The position numbers were made by a program, and so were the translations under genes. This document shows, piece by piece, positions 25,421 to 34,022 of a stretch of DNA of 64,000 bases (position 1 is its first letter; every line of letters begins with the position of its first letter). The stretch spans positions 680,415 through 744,414 of the forward strand of contig NZ_JAAFGS010000002.1 of assembly GCF_011090185.1 (NCBI RefSeq), written 5' to 3'. This stretch comes from Saccharibacillus alkalitolerans. Its GTDB lineage: Bacteria; Bacillota; Bacilli; Paenibacillales; Paenibacillaceae. The notes below the pieces were generated by a model. The model was not told the DNA's origin. It was given only the letters and a program-made list of their open reading frames with translations, and made no database searches.

Positions 25421-26692
25421 ATGACATTCGTCGAATCCGTGCTGTCGGCCTTTCGGGAATTCCGATGGCTCGATGCCTTGATCGCAATCGGCATTTTCTT
25501 GTTGTTTTTGGCGTTTCGCCGATTGTTCGTGCGATACTTATACGTTTTTTTGATGAAAAGATTCGACCACGTCCGCGGAATCGTGACGACGCTCGAAGCG
25601 TTCAAGCGCCCGTTGGAAATGCTGTTCGTGCTCCTTGGCGCCTATTTCGGCGTGCGTTATTTCATCGGGGACGGCTGGAGCGCCCAGCACTGGCTGCGTC
25701 CGTTCTTCCGAACTTTCACCATCGCGCTGGTCGGTTGGGCCGTCTATCAGCTGTCCGCTTCGTCCTCGTTCCTGCTGGCCCGCATCGGCAAACAGTTCGG
25801 ACAGGATAATACCAGCATGCTGATCCCGTTCCTCTCGCGTTTTCTGCGCATTCTGGTCGTGCTGCTGACGCTGGCCGCCATACTCTCGGAATGGGGCTTC
25901 AACGTTAACGGAATCGTGGCCGGCATGGGGCTCGGCAGTCTCGCCATCGCGCTGGCGGCGCAGAGCACGTTGGGCAATATTTTCGGCGGCGTCGTGCTGA
26001 TTCTGGAAAAACCGTTCGTCCGCGGAGACTGGATCCAGACGCCCGAGACCCAGGGGATCGTCGAAGACATCACGTTCCGCAGCACCAAAATCCGGACGTT
26101 CGACGATTCGCTGGTCATCATCCCGAACGCCAAAATCGCCGACCAGTCCATTACGAACTGGAGCCAGATGGGCAGACGGCGCATCAACTTCAATCTCGAA
26201 GTGGGACTCGATTCCGATCCCGAACGTCTGAAAGTGGCCGTGGCGCGCATGCAGAAGGAATTCGAAAGCAACGACAACGTCGACGAATCGACGGTCCAGG
26301 TCAAATTCAATGCTTTCGCGGCCAGTTCGCTGCGCATTTTGTTCAACGGCTTCACCAAGACGACCGTATGGGCGGATTACCTGGTCACGGCGCAGGAGAT
26401 CAACCTTATGATTCTGCGCGTCCTGCGCGAGGAAGGCGTCAAATTGGCGTTTCCGGCGCAGCGCGTTTTGTTCGAAGGGGAGCAGGGCATGCCGTTCGTG
26501 CCCGACGCCTCGCAGTCCGGCCCGCGGGAAAAAGACGCGGACAACCCGAGCGCGGCGGAAGAATCGGCAGAAGGCCCGCAGCCGGCCGAGCCGAAGCGTC
26601 CCTCCGGCGGGCGCTTCGATGCGAAACAGCGGGAGAACGATCGCCGCGACAGTCATTTCGCCGCGCCCAATCTGTCCAAAGGCACGGATTAA
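25421..26692 (+). CDS. MscS-family mechanosensitive ion channel
   Basis: 423-residue membrane channel that opens on osmotic downshock. Four hydrophobic segments precede the pore helix region VAGMGLGSLAIALAAQSTLGN, followed by the beta domain (GGVVLILEKPFVRGDWI, FRSTKIRTFDDSLVIIPNAKIADQ) and the C-terminal alpha/beta part. The last roughly 70 residues form a charged, Pro/Ala/Glu-rich tail (EKDADNPSAAEESAEG) without counterpart in small-conductance MscS. A perfect AAAGGAGGT precedes the ATG. It is a monocistronic unit with its own terminator. Confidence 0.92.
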   Translation: MTFVESVLSAFREFRWLDALIAIGIFLLFLAFRRLFVRYLYVFLMKRFDHVRGIVTTLEAFKRPLEMLFVLLGAYFGVRYFIGDGWSAQHWLRPFFRTFTIALVGWAVYQLSASSSFLLARIGKQFGQDNTSMLIPFLSRFLRILVVLLTLAAILSEWGFNVNGIVAGMGLGSLAIALAAQSTLGNIFGGVVLILEKPFVRGDWIQTPETQGIVEDITFRSTKIRTFDDSLVIIPNAKIADQSITNWSQMGRRRINFNLEVGLDSDPERLKVAVARMQKEFESNDNVDESTVQVKFNAFAASSLRILFNGFTKTTVWADYLVTAQEINLMILRVLREEGVKLAFPAQRVLFEGEQGMPFVPDASQSGPREKDADNPSAAEESAEGPQPAEPKRPSGGRFDAKQRENDRRDSHFAAPNLSKGTD

Positions 26693-26718
26693 GCTTATGT
26701 CTGCCGGCTTCTTTATCG

Positions 26719-26766
26719 AAAAAGCCTGTCCTGAACCCGGATCAACGGGGGTCGGACAGGCTTTGT
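26719..26766. terminator. Intrinsic terminator between the MscS and ilvA genes
   Basis: AAAGCCTGTCC (26721-26731) pairs with GGACAGGCTTT (26754-26764). It lies between convergent genes with A- and T-rich flanks. Confidence 0.8.
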
Positions 26767-26810
26767 TTGGGGATGGAAGCTGATTAACTGCGGCCTGAGG
26801 ACGGCTCGAT

Positions 26811-28100
26811 TCAGATCAGCAGGCTGAACAGACTCGGATCGCGGTTCAATTCCGTGTATTTGATGCCGTGCGCGTCCATGCGGGCGATCAGCGGCTCGTA
26901 GTCTTCCCGCGTCGCCAGCTCGATGCCGACCAGCGCCGGGCCGTTTTCTTTGTCGTTCTTCTTCGTATATTCGAAACGGGCGATATCGTCGTCGGGACCG
27001 AGCGTCTTCTCGAGGAATTCGCGCAGCGCTCCCGCTCTCTGCGGGAAGTTGATCAGGAAATAATGCTTCAGCCCTTCGTAGATCAGCGAGCGTTCCTTGA
27101 TCTCCTGCATCCGGTCGATATCGTTGTTGCCGCCGCTGATTACGCAGACGACGGTCTTGCCTTTGATCTCGTCGCGGTACAGATCCAGCGAAGCGACCGG
27201 AAGAGCGCCCGCCGGCTCGGCCACGATCGCGTTTTCGTTGTACAGGTCGAGGATGGTCGTGCAGACTTTGCCTTCCGGCACTTTGACCACTTCGTCGAGC
27301 ATCTTCTTGCAGATGTCGTACGTCTGCTGGCCGACTCGCTTCACGGCGGCGCCGTCGACGAATTTATCGATTTCGTCGAGCGTGACCACCTGGCCGCGCG
27401 CCATCGCTTCGCTCATCGAAGCGGCGCCGAGCGGCTCCGCCCCGATCAGACGGGTGGACGGGCTCATCGTTTTGATGTACTGGGCCACCCCGGCAGCCAG
27501 ACCGCCGCCGCCGATCGTGACGAACACGTAATCGGCCGGCTGTTCCAGGCTTTCCATGATCTCCATGCCGACCGTGCCGTTGCCCGCGATGATCATCGGA
27601 TCGTCGAACGGATGGATAAAGGTCAGCCCCTGCTCCGTGCAGGCCTTCATCGCTTCTTCGTAGGCGTCGTCGAACGTGTCGCCGGTCAGGATGACTTCGA
27701 CGCTCTTTCCTCCGAATTTGCGCACCATTTTTACTTTCTGGTTCGGCGTCGTGCTCGGCATATAGATCTTCCCGTAGATCCCGAGCGCATGGCAGGAAAA
27801 GGCGACGCCCTGGGCATGGTTGCCCGCGCTCGCGCAGACGATGCCGCGTTCGCGCTGTTCCTCGCTGAGGCTGCGGATTTTATTGTAGGAACCTCGAATC
27901 TTGAACGAGCGCACGACCTGCTGGTCTTCGCGCTTCAAGTAGACGTCGCACTGGTACTTCGCCGACAACGTGGCATCCCGGTGCAGCGGCGTGCGCACGA
28001 TCGCTTCGCGCAGGCGGTGATGCGCACGAACGATGTCCTCCATCGTCACCAAGCCGCCGTTCTTCATATCGTCCGCTTCCGCGGTAGGTTCGGTTCTCAT
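26811..28100 (-). CDS. ilvA: Threonine ammonia-lyase (threonine deaminase)
   Basis: 429-residue PLP enzyme converting threonine to 2-oxobutanoate for isoleucine synthesis. The PLP lysine is Lys 67 in VRSFKIRG; the phosphate-binding Gly loop is IGGGGLAAG; ASAGNHAQG is also present. Residues about 345-429 form one ACT-like regulatory domain (HYFLINFPQRAGALREFL), as in the short Bacillus-type enzyme that senses isoleucine or valine. Length matches B. subtilis IlvA (422). AGCGAGGAG precedes the ATG. No T-box was found upstream and no other ilv gene is nearby. Confidence 0.94.
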   Translation of the reverse strand: MRTEPTAEADDMKNGGLVTMEDIVRAHHRLREAIVRTPLHRDATLSAKYQCDVYLKREDQQVVRSFKIRGSYNKIRSLSEEQRERGIVCASAGNHAQGVAFSCHALGIYGKIYMPSTTPNQKVKMVRKFGGKSVEVILTGDTFDDAYEEAMKACTEQGLTFIHPFDDPMIIAGNGTVGMEIMESLEQPADYVFVTIGGGGLAAGVAQYIKTMSPSTRLIGAEPLGAASMSEAMARGQVVTLDEIDKFVDGAAVKRVGQQTYDICKKMLDEVVKVPEGKVCTTILDLYNENAIVAEPAGALPVASLDLYRDEIKGKTVVCVISGGNNDIDRMQEIKERSLIYEGLKHYFLINFPQRAGALREFLEKTLGPDDDIARFEYTKKNDKENGPALVGIELATREDYEPLIARMDAHGIKYTELNRDPSLFSLLI

Positions 28101-28449
28101 GTCGTTCTCCTCGCTCCTGGTATTGTTTCTCTATATCGCACTGCAGCGTTTTATCGAATTAAACTTAAAGGTAACGCGATTTCGCGAAAAATTCAAGTTC
28201 CGCGCGGAAAAGAAGCGTCGATCGGCCGCCCCGTTTTCCGCCGTTTTCGCGCCGTTGCCGACCGTCCGCGGTGCGGGTTCTCCGCCGAGGAAATGCGGAA
28301 GCCCCGAACTGCCGACAACGCTTCCGAAGAAGAAGAGTCCCCGCCTCCCGCCGGCCCGATCTCCCTTCCCGAGAAAATCGCAAAAACGGACAAGCGTTCG
28401 CTTTTTCGTTCTGTTAATATGAAATTACCGATCGGGAGGGAACGAAAAC
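28101..28449. other. 349-bp divergent intergenic region (ilvA / AraC-type regulator)
   Basis: No gene. CGCGATTTCGCG near 28178 is a short palindrome. A TTAATAT close to 28415-28423 may be the -10 for the regulator gene. No T-box sequence (GGTGGNACCGCG) is visible on the ilvA side. Confidence 0.4.
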
Positions 28450-29346
28450 ATGGACTATACCGCCTGCCTCCAGCGCACGCTGGACCATATCGAAGATCAT
28501 CTCAAGGAACGGCTGACGGCCGAAGAACTGGCGTCGCTGGCCGGCTTCTCGCTGTACCACTTCTACAAAGTGTTCCAGTCGCGCACCGGGCTGCCCGTCA
28601 TGGAGTATATCCGCCGACGCCGGCTTGCCTACGCGGCGGCGGACCTGACCAGCGGCCGCACCCTGCTGGAGATCGCCCTCGATTACGGCTTCGAGACGCA
28701 CGCGGGCTTCACCAAAGCTTTCCGCAAAACGTACGGCTTGACCCCCGAGCAGTATCGAATCCACGCCACCGGCCGCGTTCCCGAGCGGGTGGACCTGACC
28801 AAGCTGGCTCAATATAACATGACCGGAGGAATGATGATGAGACCGACGATTATGACAAGACCCGAATTCAAGCTGGCGGGCTATGCCCTGGAAACCCGGA
28901 TGACCGGCGAAAACATGACGGACATTCCGGCTTTTTGGAATCGCTATTTCGAGGAAAATTGGATGCATGACTTTCATGAAGTCCTGTCTCCCGTCAACCA
29001 CGCCGAGTACGGGGCCTGCATCATGCTGCCGGACAAACCCGAACACTTTCTGTACCTGATCGGCGTTGAAGTAGCCGATTTCGACAACGTGCCGGAGAAA
29101 ATGCAGACAGCCGTCATCCCCGCCTCGACCTACGCCGTATTCACTTCGCCCACGGCCGATCGCGACGGCGGCGCCTTCACCACGGCCATCCAAGGGATGA
29201 CGACGTACGTCTATAACGAATGGTTCCCGAATTCGGGCTACGCTTATGCCAAAGGCGGCGTCGACTTCGAATTGTATGACGAACGAAGCCACGGGGATAA
29301 AAATCTCCAGATGGATCTGTATGTGCCGGTGGAGAAGCAGGAGTAG
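28450..29346 (+). CDS. AraC-family regulator with C-terminal GyrI-like effector domain
   Basis: 298 residues. Residues 1-105 hold the two helix-turn-helix motifs of AraC/XylS proteins (LTAEELASLAGFSLYHFYKVFQ and LLEIALDYGFETHAGFTKAF with the usual GLTPEQYR). Residues about 125-298 are a GyrI-like/integron-associated effector-binding domain (FKLAGYALETRM, PASTYAVFTSP, YDERSHGDKNLQMDLYVPV). Such proteins bind drugs or hydrophobic ligands and act like Rob or BmrR. AGGGAGGGAACG precedes the ATG. The target gene is unknown. Confidence 0.9.
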   Translation: MDYTACLQRTLDHIEDHLKERLTAEELASLAGFSLYHFYKVFQSRTGLPVMEYIRRRRLAYAAADLTSGRTLLEIALDYGFETHAGFTKAFRKTYGLTPEQYRIHATGRVPERVDLTKLAQYNMTGGMMMRPTIMTRPEFKLAGYALETRMTGENMTDIPAFWNRYFEENWMHDFHEVLSPVNHAEYGACIMLPDKPEHFLYLIGVEVADFDNVPEKMQTAVIPASTYAVFTSPTADRDGGAFTTAIQGMTTYVYNEWFPNSGYAYAKGGVDFELYDERSHGDKNLQMDLYVPVEKQE

Positions 29347-29360
29347 GGCAGCGGACGCCG

Positions 29361-29519
29361 ATGGGCTGGCTTATGGAGGACCGGAGCGGCGAAGATCGGC
29401 GCGGCGCGGCGCGGGCCGGCGCGATGCAGGCTGGCGCTGCGAAGACCGGAACGGCGAAGGCGGGAGCCGCGCGGGCCGGCGCTACGAGAGCTGGCGCGGC
29501 GAAGGCTAACGATTTCTGA
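29361..29519 (+). CDS. Possible 52-residue Ala/Gly-rich pentapeptide-repeat ORF
   Basis: A short frame beginning 14 nt after the AraC-type regulator stop. After an acidic/basic start (MGWLMEDRSGEDRR) it consists of seven tandem five-residue units of the type A-x-(R/K/Q)-A-G, such as AARAG, AMQAG and AAKTG, encoded by degenerate 15-nt repeats. There is no strong Shine-Dalgarno, so translation is uncertain; translational coupling to the regulator is possible. Degeneracy at third positions hints at some coding selection, but this could also be chance in a GC-rich repeat. No family is recognised. Confidence 0.3.
   Translation: MGWLMEDRSGEDRRGAARAGAMQAGAAKTGTAKAGAARAGATRAGAAKANDF
29401..29505 (+). 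repeat. 15-nt degenerate tandem repeat, about seven units
   Basis: Units such as GCGGCGCGGGCCGGC, GCGATGCAGGCTGGC and GCTGCGAAGACCGGA follow one another without gaps. They lie downstream of the AraC-type gene. Confidence 0.75.
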
Positions 29520-29542
29520 GCGTCGTGTCGCTGCTTTCCGCG

Positions 29543-29736
29543 CTAACGGAACACAGCGACCCTTAGAGCGTAAATATCGACCGCTGGAAATTCTAACGGA
29601 ACCGTGTGCCCTTAAACCGGCGATTTGGCGTTTTTCGGACGCCAAATCGCCGGTTTTTGCATTCTAACGGAATCACGTTCCGTTAGAATGCAAAACGGCC
29701 CCCGAAAGGGCCGCTAAAGGAATGACGTTCCGTTAA
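29543..29736. repeat. Cluster of CTAACGGAA elements
   Basis: Direct copies at 29543-29551, 29593-29601 and 29664-29672, a variant CTAAAGGAA at 29714-29722, and inverted copies at 29678-29686 and 29728-29736. The third and fourth form the core of an 18-bp perfect hairpin at 29655-29695 with a 5-nt loop. The family is unknown to me; small mobile or regulatory repeats are possible. Confidence 0.7.
29614..29658 (+). terminator. Intrinsic terminator downstream of the AraC-type regulator gene
   Basis: Perfect 17-bp stem AAACCGGCGATTTGGCG with its complement and a 9-nt loop. TTTTT completes it on the plus strand. Confidence 0.8.
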
Positions 29737-29888
29737 AATGATCGGAACATCGGATCGTTCTCGTCTTCTCTTCCCGCACTGTATCGATGATCGATACAAC
29801 AGTGCAGGCTTCGTCGGTCCAAGCATGAATGCAAGCGTCCCGAACGCGGCAGGTCCGCAAGAAACCGCTCCGGTTCCCCCAACATCGC

Positions 29889-30107
29889 TTCGCTCTCCCG
29901 GTGTCAGCCTCTTCGCCGCGATGCCGAGCTGCGCTCAGTCCCGCCTCTGCGGCTCGGTCCGCCCGGCCGCCGCTCTATCCCCGCGGCGTCAGTACACCTT
30001 CGCCGCGATGCCGAGCTGCGCTCAATCCGCCTTCGCGGCTCGGCCCGCCACCGCCGCCGCTTCACTGCCGCGGCGTCAGTGCCTTCGCCGCGATGTCGCT
30101 GCGCTTG
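29889..30107. repeat. About 86-bp tandem repeat overlapping the purD 3' end
   Basis: CTTCGCCGCGATG begins at 29911, 29998 and 30083, that is at 87- and 85-nt spacing, each preceded by a GGYGTCAG motif. The third copy is the last coding part of purD; the two others lie just downstream of its stop. Confidence 0.75.
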
Positions 30108-31345
30108 TGCGCGCCTTCGAACGCGATCAGTTCCGACGCCTTGTAGGCGGCTTCCCGCGCTTCGGCGATGCCGGCGCCGCGGCCGACGACGCCGAGCACG
30201 CGGCCGCCGGCGGTGACCAGCTCGCCGGCGTCGTTACGCGCCGTGCCCGCATGGAAGACGAAAGCATCGCCTCCGGCTTCGGCTTCCGCGATGCCGGTGA
30301 TCACCCGCCCTTTCGGATATGAGGCCGGGTAGCCTTCCGAAGCCAGCACGACGCAGACGGCCGCTTCGTCGCTCCAGCGGATTTCGACGTCCGCAAGCGT
30401 GCCGTTCACGGCGGCGAGGAAGATCTCCAGCAGGTCGCTCTCCAGGCGAGGAAGCACGACCTGGGTCTCCGGATCGCCGAACCGCGCGTTGAATTCGACC
30501 GTGCGCGGCGTGCCGTCCGGCTCGATCATGAGACCGGCGAACAGGACGCCGGTAAACGGCCGTCCTTCGCTGACCATGGCGCGGGCGGTCGGCTTCACGA
30601 TCTCTTCGATCGCGCGTTCGATGATCGCGGGATCGATATGCGGCAGCGGCGAATAGGTGCCCATGCCGCCGGTATTCGGGCCTTTGTCGCCGTCGTAGAC
30701 CGGCTTGTGATCCTGCGCCGCGGGCATCGCGCGGACGGTCTCGCCGTCTACGAACGCGAGAATCGACATCTCTTCGCCCGTCATGAATTCTTCGATGACG
30801 ACGGTGCTGCCGGCCGTGCCGAACGCGCCGCCGACCATGGCGTCGTGCAGCGCCTTCTCCGCTTCTTCCAGCGTCTGCGCGACGGTGACGCCTTTGCCCG
30901 CGGCCAGGCCGTCGGTCTTGACGACGATCGGCGCGCCCTGCCGGCGCAGGTAAGCCAGCGCCGTCTCGTAGTCGTCGAACGTCTCGTACGCCGCCGTCGG
31001 GATGCTGTATTTCTTGAGCAGATCCTTCATGAAGGCTTTGCTGCCTTCGATCTCCGCCGCGTTGGCGCGCGGGCCGAAGACCGGAATGCTTTTGGCTTCG
31101 AACGCGTCCACGATGCCGCCGGCCAGCGGATCGTCCGGGCCGATCACGGCCAGGCCGATCCCTTTCTCCAGCGCGAACGCCGTCAGCTTGTCGAAATCGA
31201 ACACGCCGATGTCGACGCATTCCGCCACCTGCGCGATGCCGGCGTTGCCCGGCGCGCAGTAAATTTTCCCGGCTCGCTGCGACCGGGCCAGCGATGCGCA
31301 GATCGCGTGCTCGCGTCCGCCGCCTCCCACTACCAAAATATCCAT
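30062..31345 (-). CDS. purD: Phosphoribosylamine-glycine ligase
   Basis: 427 residues, the family length. It makes glycinamide ribonucleotide from phosphoribosylamine, glycine and ATP (step 2 of purine synthesis). It has the N-terminal MDILVVGGGGREHAIC, an ATP-grasp domain (VVKTDGLAAGKGVTVA, EEFMTGEEMSILAFVDG) and GVLFAGLMIEPDGTPRTVEFNARFGDPETQVVLPRL. The ATG is chosen because AAAGGGG is upstream and the Rossmann glycines follow immediately; a longer frame of 14 residues has no support. It is the last gene of the pur operon, 207 bp after purH. Its final codons lie inside the first unit of a tandem repeat. Confidence 0.96.
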   Translation of the reverse strand: MDILVVGGGGREHAICASLARSQRAGKIYCAPGNAGIAQVAECVDIGVFDFDKLTAFALEKGIGLAVIGPDDPLAGGIVDAFEAKSIPVFGPRANAAEIEGSKAFMKDLLKKYSIPTAAYETFDDYETALAYLRRQGAPIVVKTDGLAAGKGVTVAQTLEEAEKALHDAMVGGAFGTAGSTVVIEEFMTGEEMSILAFVDGETVRAMPAAQDHKPVYDGDKGPNTGGMGTYSPLPHIDPAIIERAIEEIVKPTARAMVSEGRPFTGVLFAGLMIEPDGTPRTVEFNARFGDPETQVVLPRLESDLLEIFLAAVNGTLADVEIRWSDEAAVCVVLASEGYPASYPKGRVITGIAEAEAGGDAFVFHAGTARNDAGELVTAGGRVLGVVGRGAGIAEAREAAYKASELIAFEGAHKRSDIAAKALTPRQ

Positions 31346-31552
31346 CAAATCCGCCCCTTTCGCGTCCTCGTGTGTTCCTTTTCCCAAAAGAAAACGCGCG
31401 CCGCTCCCGGGAAACGGTCCGCCTGTCCGCAGAATCCGCTCCGCCTGCGCGCCGCGCGTCGATCCGATCGCTGTGATACACCGTGCCTGACCGCTTCGGG
31501 TCGTCGGCGGGACGTTAATGCGCTCAGCGCTGCCGCCTCTCCTTGTTCGCTC

Positions 31553-33100
31553 TTAGTGCTTGAAGTGGCGCACGCCGGTGAAGATCATCGCGATGCCCGC
31601 TTCGTCGGCCGCTTTGATCGACTCTTCGTCTTTGATCGAGCCGCCCGGCTGGATGATCGCTTTGATGCCGTGCTTGGCCGCCAGTTCGACGGTGTCGCCC
31701 ATCGGGAAGAACGCGTCGGACGCGAGAATCGCGCCCTGCGCTTTGTCGCCGGCCTGCTCCAGCGCGATCTTCGCGGAACCGACCCGGTTCATCTGGCCCG
31801 CGCCCACGCCGATCGTCATGTCGTCCGCCGCCAGCACGATCGCGTTGGACTTGACGTGCTTGACGACTTTCCAGCCGAACAGCAGCTGCTTCATTTCGTC
31901 TTCGGTCGGCTGGCGCTTGGTCACGACTTTGAGATCGGCGTCGCTCAGGGAGTGCACGTCGCTCTCCTGCACGACCATGCCGCCTTCGATCGAAGTCACG
32001 ACATGCACGGATTGACGGCCTTCCGCCGAAGTCAGTTCGCCCATTTTAAGAAGACGGATATTTTTCTTCTTTGTGAGGATCTCGAGCGCTTCCGGCGTGA
32101 AGTCCGGAGCCAGCACGATCTCGAGGAAGATCTCGCTCAGCGGCTGCGCCGTCTCGGCGTCGATGGTGCGGTTGGCCGCCACGATGCCGCCGAAGATGGA
32201 CACCGGATCGGCGCTGTACGCTTTATTGTACGCTTCGGCGATGGTCGAGCCCACGCCTACGCCGCAAGGATTCATATGCTTAACCGCCACGACGGCCGGT
32301 TCGCTGAATTCTTTGACGATCTGAAGCGCCGCGTTGGCGTCGTTGATATTGTTGTAAGACAGCTCTTTGCCGTGCAGCTGCTCGGCGGTGGTCAGCGTGC
32401 CCGCAGGCGCGAGCGGCGCGCGGTAGAAAGCGGCCGCCTGGTGCGGGTTCTCGCCGTAACGCAGATCTTGGATTTTCTCGTAAGTGACCGTGTAGCGCTC
32501 CGGCAGCGGATCGCCCGTCTGCTTGGCCAGGTAGTCGGCGATCAGGGCATCGTAAGCGGCGGTATGGCGGAAGACTTTGGCGGCCAGCTTCTTGCGGGTA
32601 TCCAGCGTCGTATCGCCTTCGGCGCGCACTTCCTCGATGACTTTGCCGTAGTCGGCCGCGTCGACCACCACGCTGACGAACGCGTGGTTTTTCGCCGCGG
32701 AACGCAGCATCGTCGGACCGCCGATATCGATGTTCTCGATCGCGTCTTCGTAAGCCACGTCCGGCTTCGCGATCGTTTCCTGGAACGGGTACAGGTTCAC
32801 GACGACGAGGTCGATGTAGCCGAGGCCCAGCTCGTCCATCTGCTTCTGATGCTCTTCGCTGTCGCGCACGGCGAGCAGGCCGCTATGTACCGCCGGATGC
32901 AGCGTTTTGACGCGTCCGTCCAGAATTTCCGGGAAACCCGTCACGTCGGAAATGCCGATGACCGGCACGCCTTCCTGCGCGAGCAGGTTTTTCGTTCCGC
33001 CCGTCGATACGATCTCCACGCCAAGCTGCGACAGTTCGCGGCAGAAGTCCACGATGCCCGTTTTGTCCGATACGCTGACCAGCGCTCTTTTGATACTCAC
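31553..33100 (-). CDS. purH: Bifunctional AICAR transformylase/IMP cyclohydrolase
   Basis: 515 residues, the usual length, catalysing the last two steps to IMP. The N-terminal cyclohydrolase domain (MGS-like fold) begins [17 protein letters not shown] and carries STGGTKNLL and [13 protein letters not shown]. The transformylase part has [59 protein letters not shown] and [11 protein letters not shown]. The start is a GTG with AAGGAGG about 10 nt upstream. It lies 88 bp after purN. Confidence 0.97.
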   Translation of the reverse strand: MSIKRALVSVSDKTGIVDFCRELSQLGVEIVSTGGTKNLLAQEGVPVIGISDVTGFPEILDGRVKTLHPAVHSGLLAVRDSEEHQKQMDELGLGYIDLVVVNLYPFQETIAKPDVAYEDAIENIDIGGPTMLRSAAKNHAFVSVVVDAADYGKVIEEVRAEGDTTLDTRKKLAAKVFRHTAAYDALIADYLAKQTGDPLPERYTVTYEKIQDLRYGENPHQAAAFYRAPLAPAGTLTTAEQLHGKELSYNNINDANAALQIVKEFSEPAVVAVKHMNPCGVGVGSTIAEAYNKAYSADPVSIFGGIVAANRTIDAETAQPLSEIFLEIVLAPDFTPEALEILTKKKNIRLLKMGELTSAEGRQSVHVVTSIEGGMVVQESDVHSLSDADLKVVTKRQPTEDEMKQLLFGWKVVKHVKSNAIVLAADDMTIGVGAGQMNRVGSAKIALEQAGDKAQGAILASDAFFPMGDTVELAAKHGIKAIIQPGGSIKDEESIKAADEAGIAMIFTGVRHFKH

Positions 33101-33188
33101 GATGAAAAGTCCTCCTTAGGATGGTTGGAATGGGGAAACTCGCTCGTTGATAAGCAGCGCCCGAAGGCGGATTTTCGATGTTCGCTAT

Positions 33189-34022
33189 TCAATGTTCGTT
33201 GTTAAAAAGAACGACTTTGCGGCCTTCCAGCTTCACCCGTCCCGCGGCGAACCACGAGACGACTTCCGGGTACAGCAGCCGCTCCGTGTCCTGAATGCGC
33301 GCCTGCAGCTCGATCGCCGTATCTTCCGCCATGACCTCCACGGCGCGCTGGGCGATGATCGGACCGGTGTCCATGCCGCCGTCGACGAAATGCACCGTCG
33401 CGCCGCTCACCCGCACGCCGTGCTGTATCGCCTGGCCCGCGGCATCTTTGCCGGGAAAAGACGGCAGCAGCGAAGGATGGATATTGATCATCCGCCCGGC
33501 GTACGGCTCGACGAGCACGCTCGTGATGAGGCGCATGTAGCCCGCGAGCACGACCAGGTCGATCTTCGCTTTTTCCAGCTCGGCAAGAATGAGGCGTTCG
33601 TACGCTTCGCGCGACTCGTATTCCTTGGGCGTGAACACGAAGATCGGCACGCCCGCCGCGCGGGCGCGTTCCACGACTCGGGCCTGCGGCTTATCGCAGA
33701 CGAGCAGCGAGATTTGCGCGCCGAGATTGCCGGCGCGGGAAGCGTCGAGCAGCGCCTGGAAATTGCTGCCGGAACCGGACGCGAACACCGCGACGCGGTA
33801 CGGCCGGTCGATGACCGGTCCTACCGGCTGCGGCAGCGCTTCTTCCAGCTCCATGAGCTGGACGGCCGGGTCGTCTTCGAGCGCAGCCGTCGCGGCACCC
33901 CCGTCGTCTTCCGGAGCCGGTTCGTTCGGCAGCGACGGCATCGGTCCGGGCTTCTGCGGCACCTGTTCGTCGGAGCCGAGCGGCTCCGCTCCCGTACGGA
34001 CTTCCTGCTCGCTGCGACTCAT
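33189..34022 (-). CDS. purN: Phosphoribosylglycinamide formyltransferase with N-terminal extension
   Basis: 277 residues against about 195-205 for usual PurN. The catalytic domain starts near residue 75 ([18 protein letters not shown]) and has the Asn-x-His of the active site in [13 protein letters not shown] and the Asp in DTGPII; it transfers formyl from 10-formyl-THF to GAR. The first 70 residues are Pro/Glu/Asp/Ala-rich and probably disordered ([20 protein letters not shown]). The ATG overlaps the purM stop as ATGA, which supports the long form, although an internal start nearer residue 57 cannot be excluded. Confidence 0.93.
   Translation of the reverse strand: MSRSEQEVRTGAEPLGSDEQVPQKPGPMPSLPNEPAPEDDGGAATAALEDDPAVQLMELEEALPQPVGPVIDRPYRVAVFASGSGSNFQALLDASRAGNLGAQISLLVCDKPQARVVERARAAGVPIFVFTPKEYESREAYERLILAELEKAKIDLVVLAGYMRLITSVLVEPYAGRMINIHPSLLPSFPGKDAAGQAIQHGVRVSGATVHFVDGGMDTGPIIAQRAVEVMAEDTAIELQARIQDTERLLYPEVVSWFAAGRVKLEGRKVVLFNNEH

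Larger units (their letters stand above)
29520..30061. other. Repeat-rich intergenic region between the AraC-type gene and purD
   Basis: No gene. It holds six CTAACGGAA-type elements (29543-29736), a strong terminator (29614-29658), an 18-bp hairpin (29655-29695), an imperfect palindrome at 29776-29805 with arms GCACTGT/ACAGTGC, and two copies of an approximately 86-bp tandem repeat related to the purD 3' end. Confidence 0.6.

Noticed and set aside
28101..28450. T-box leader for ilvA
   Set aside because: No T-box sequence or specifier-loop arrangement could be found on the minus strand.
29244..29645. 133-codon Arg/Ser-rich minus-strand frame downstream of the AraC-type gene
   Set aside because: It overlaps the end of the regulator gene and the 15-nt repeat in antisense; no ribosome binding site and unnatural composition.
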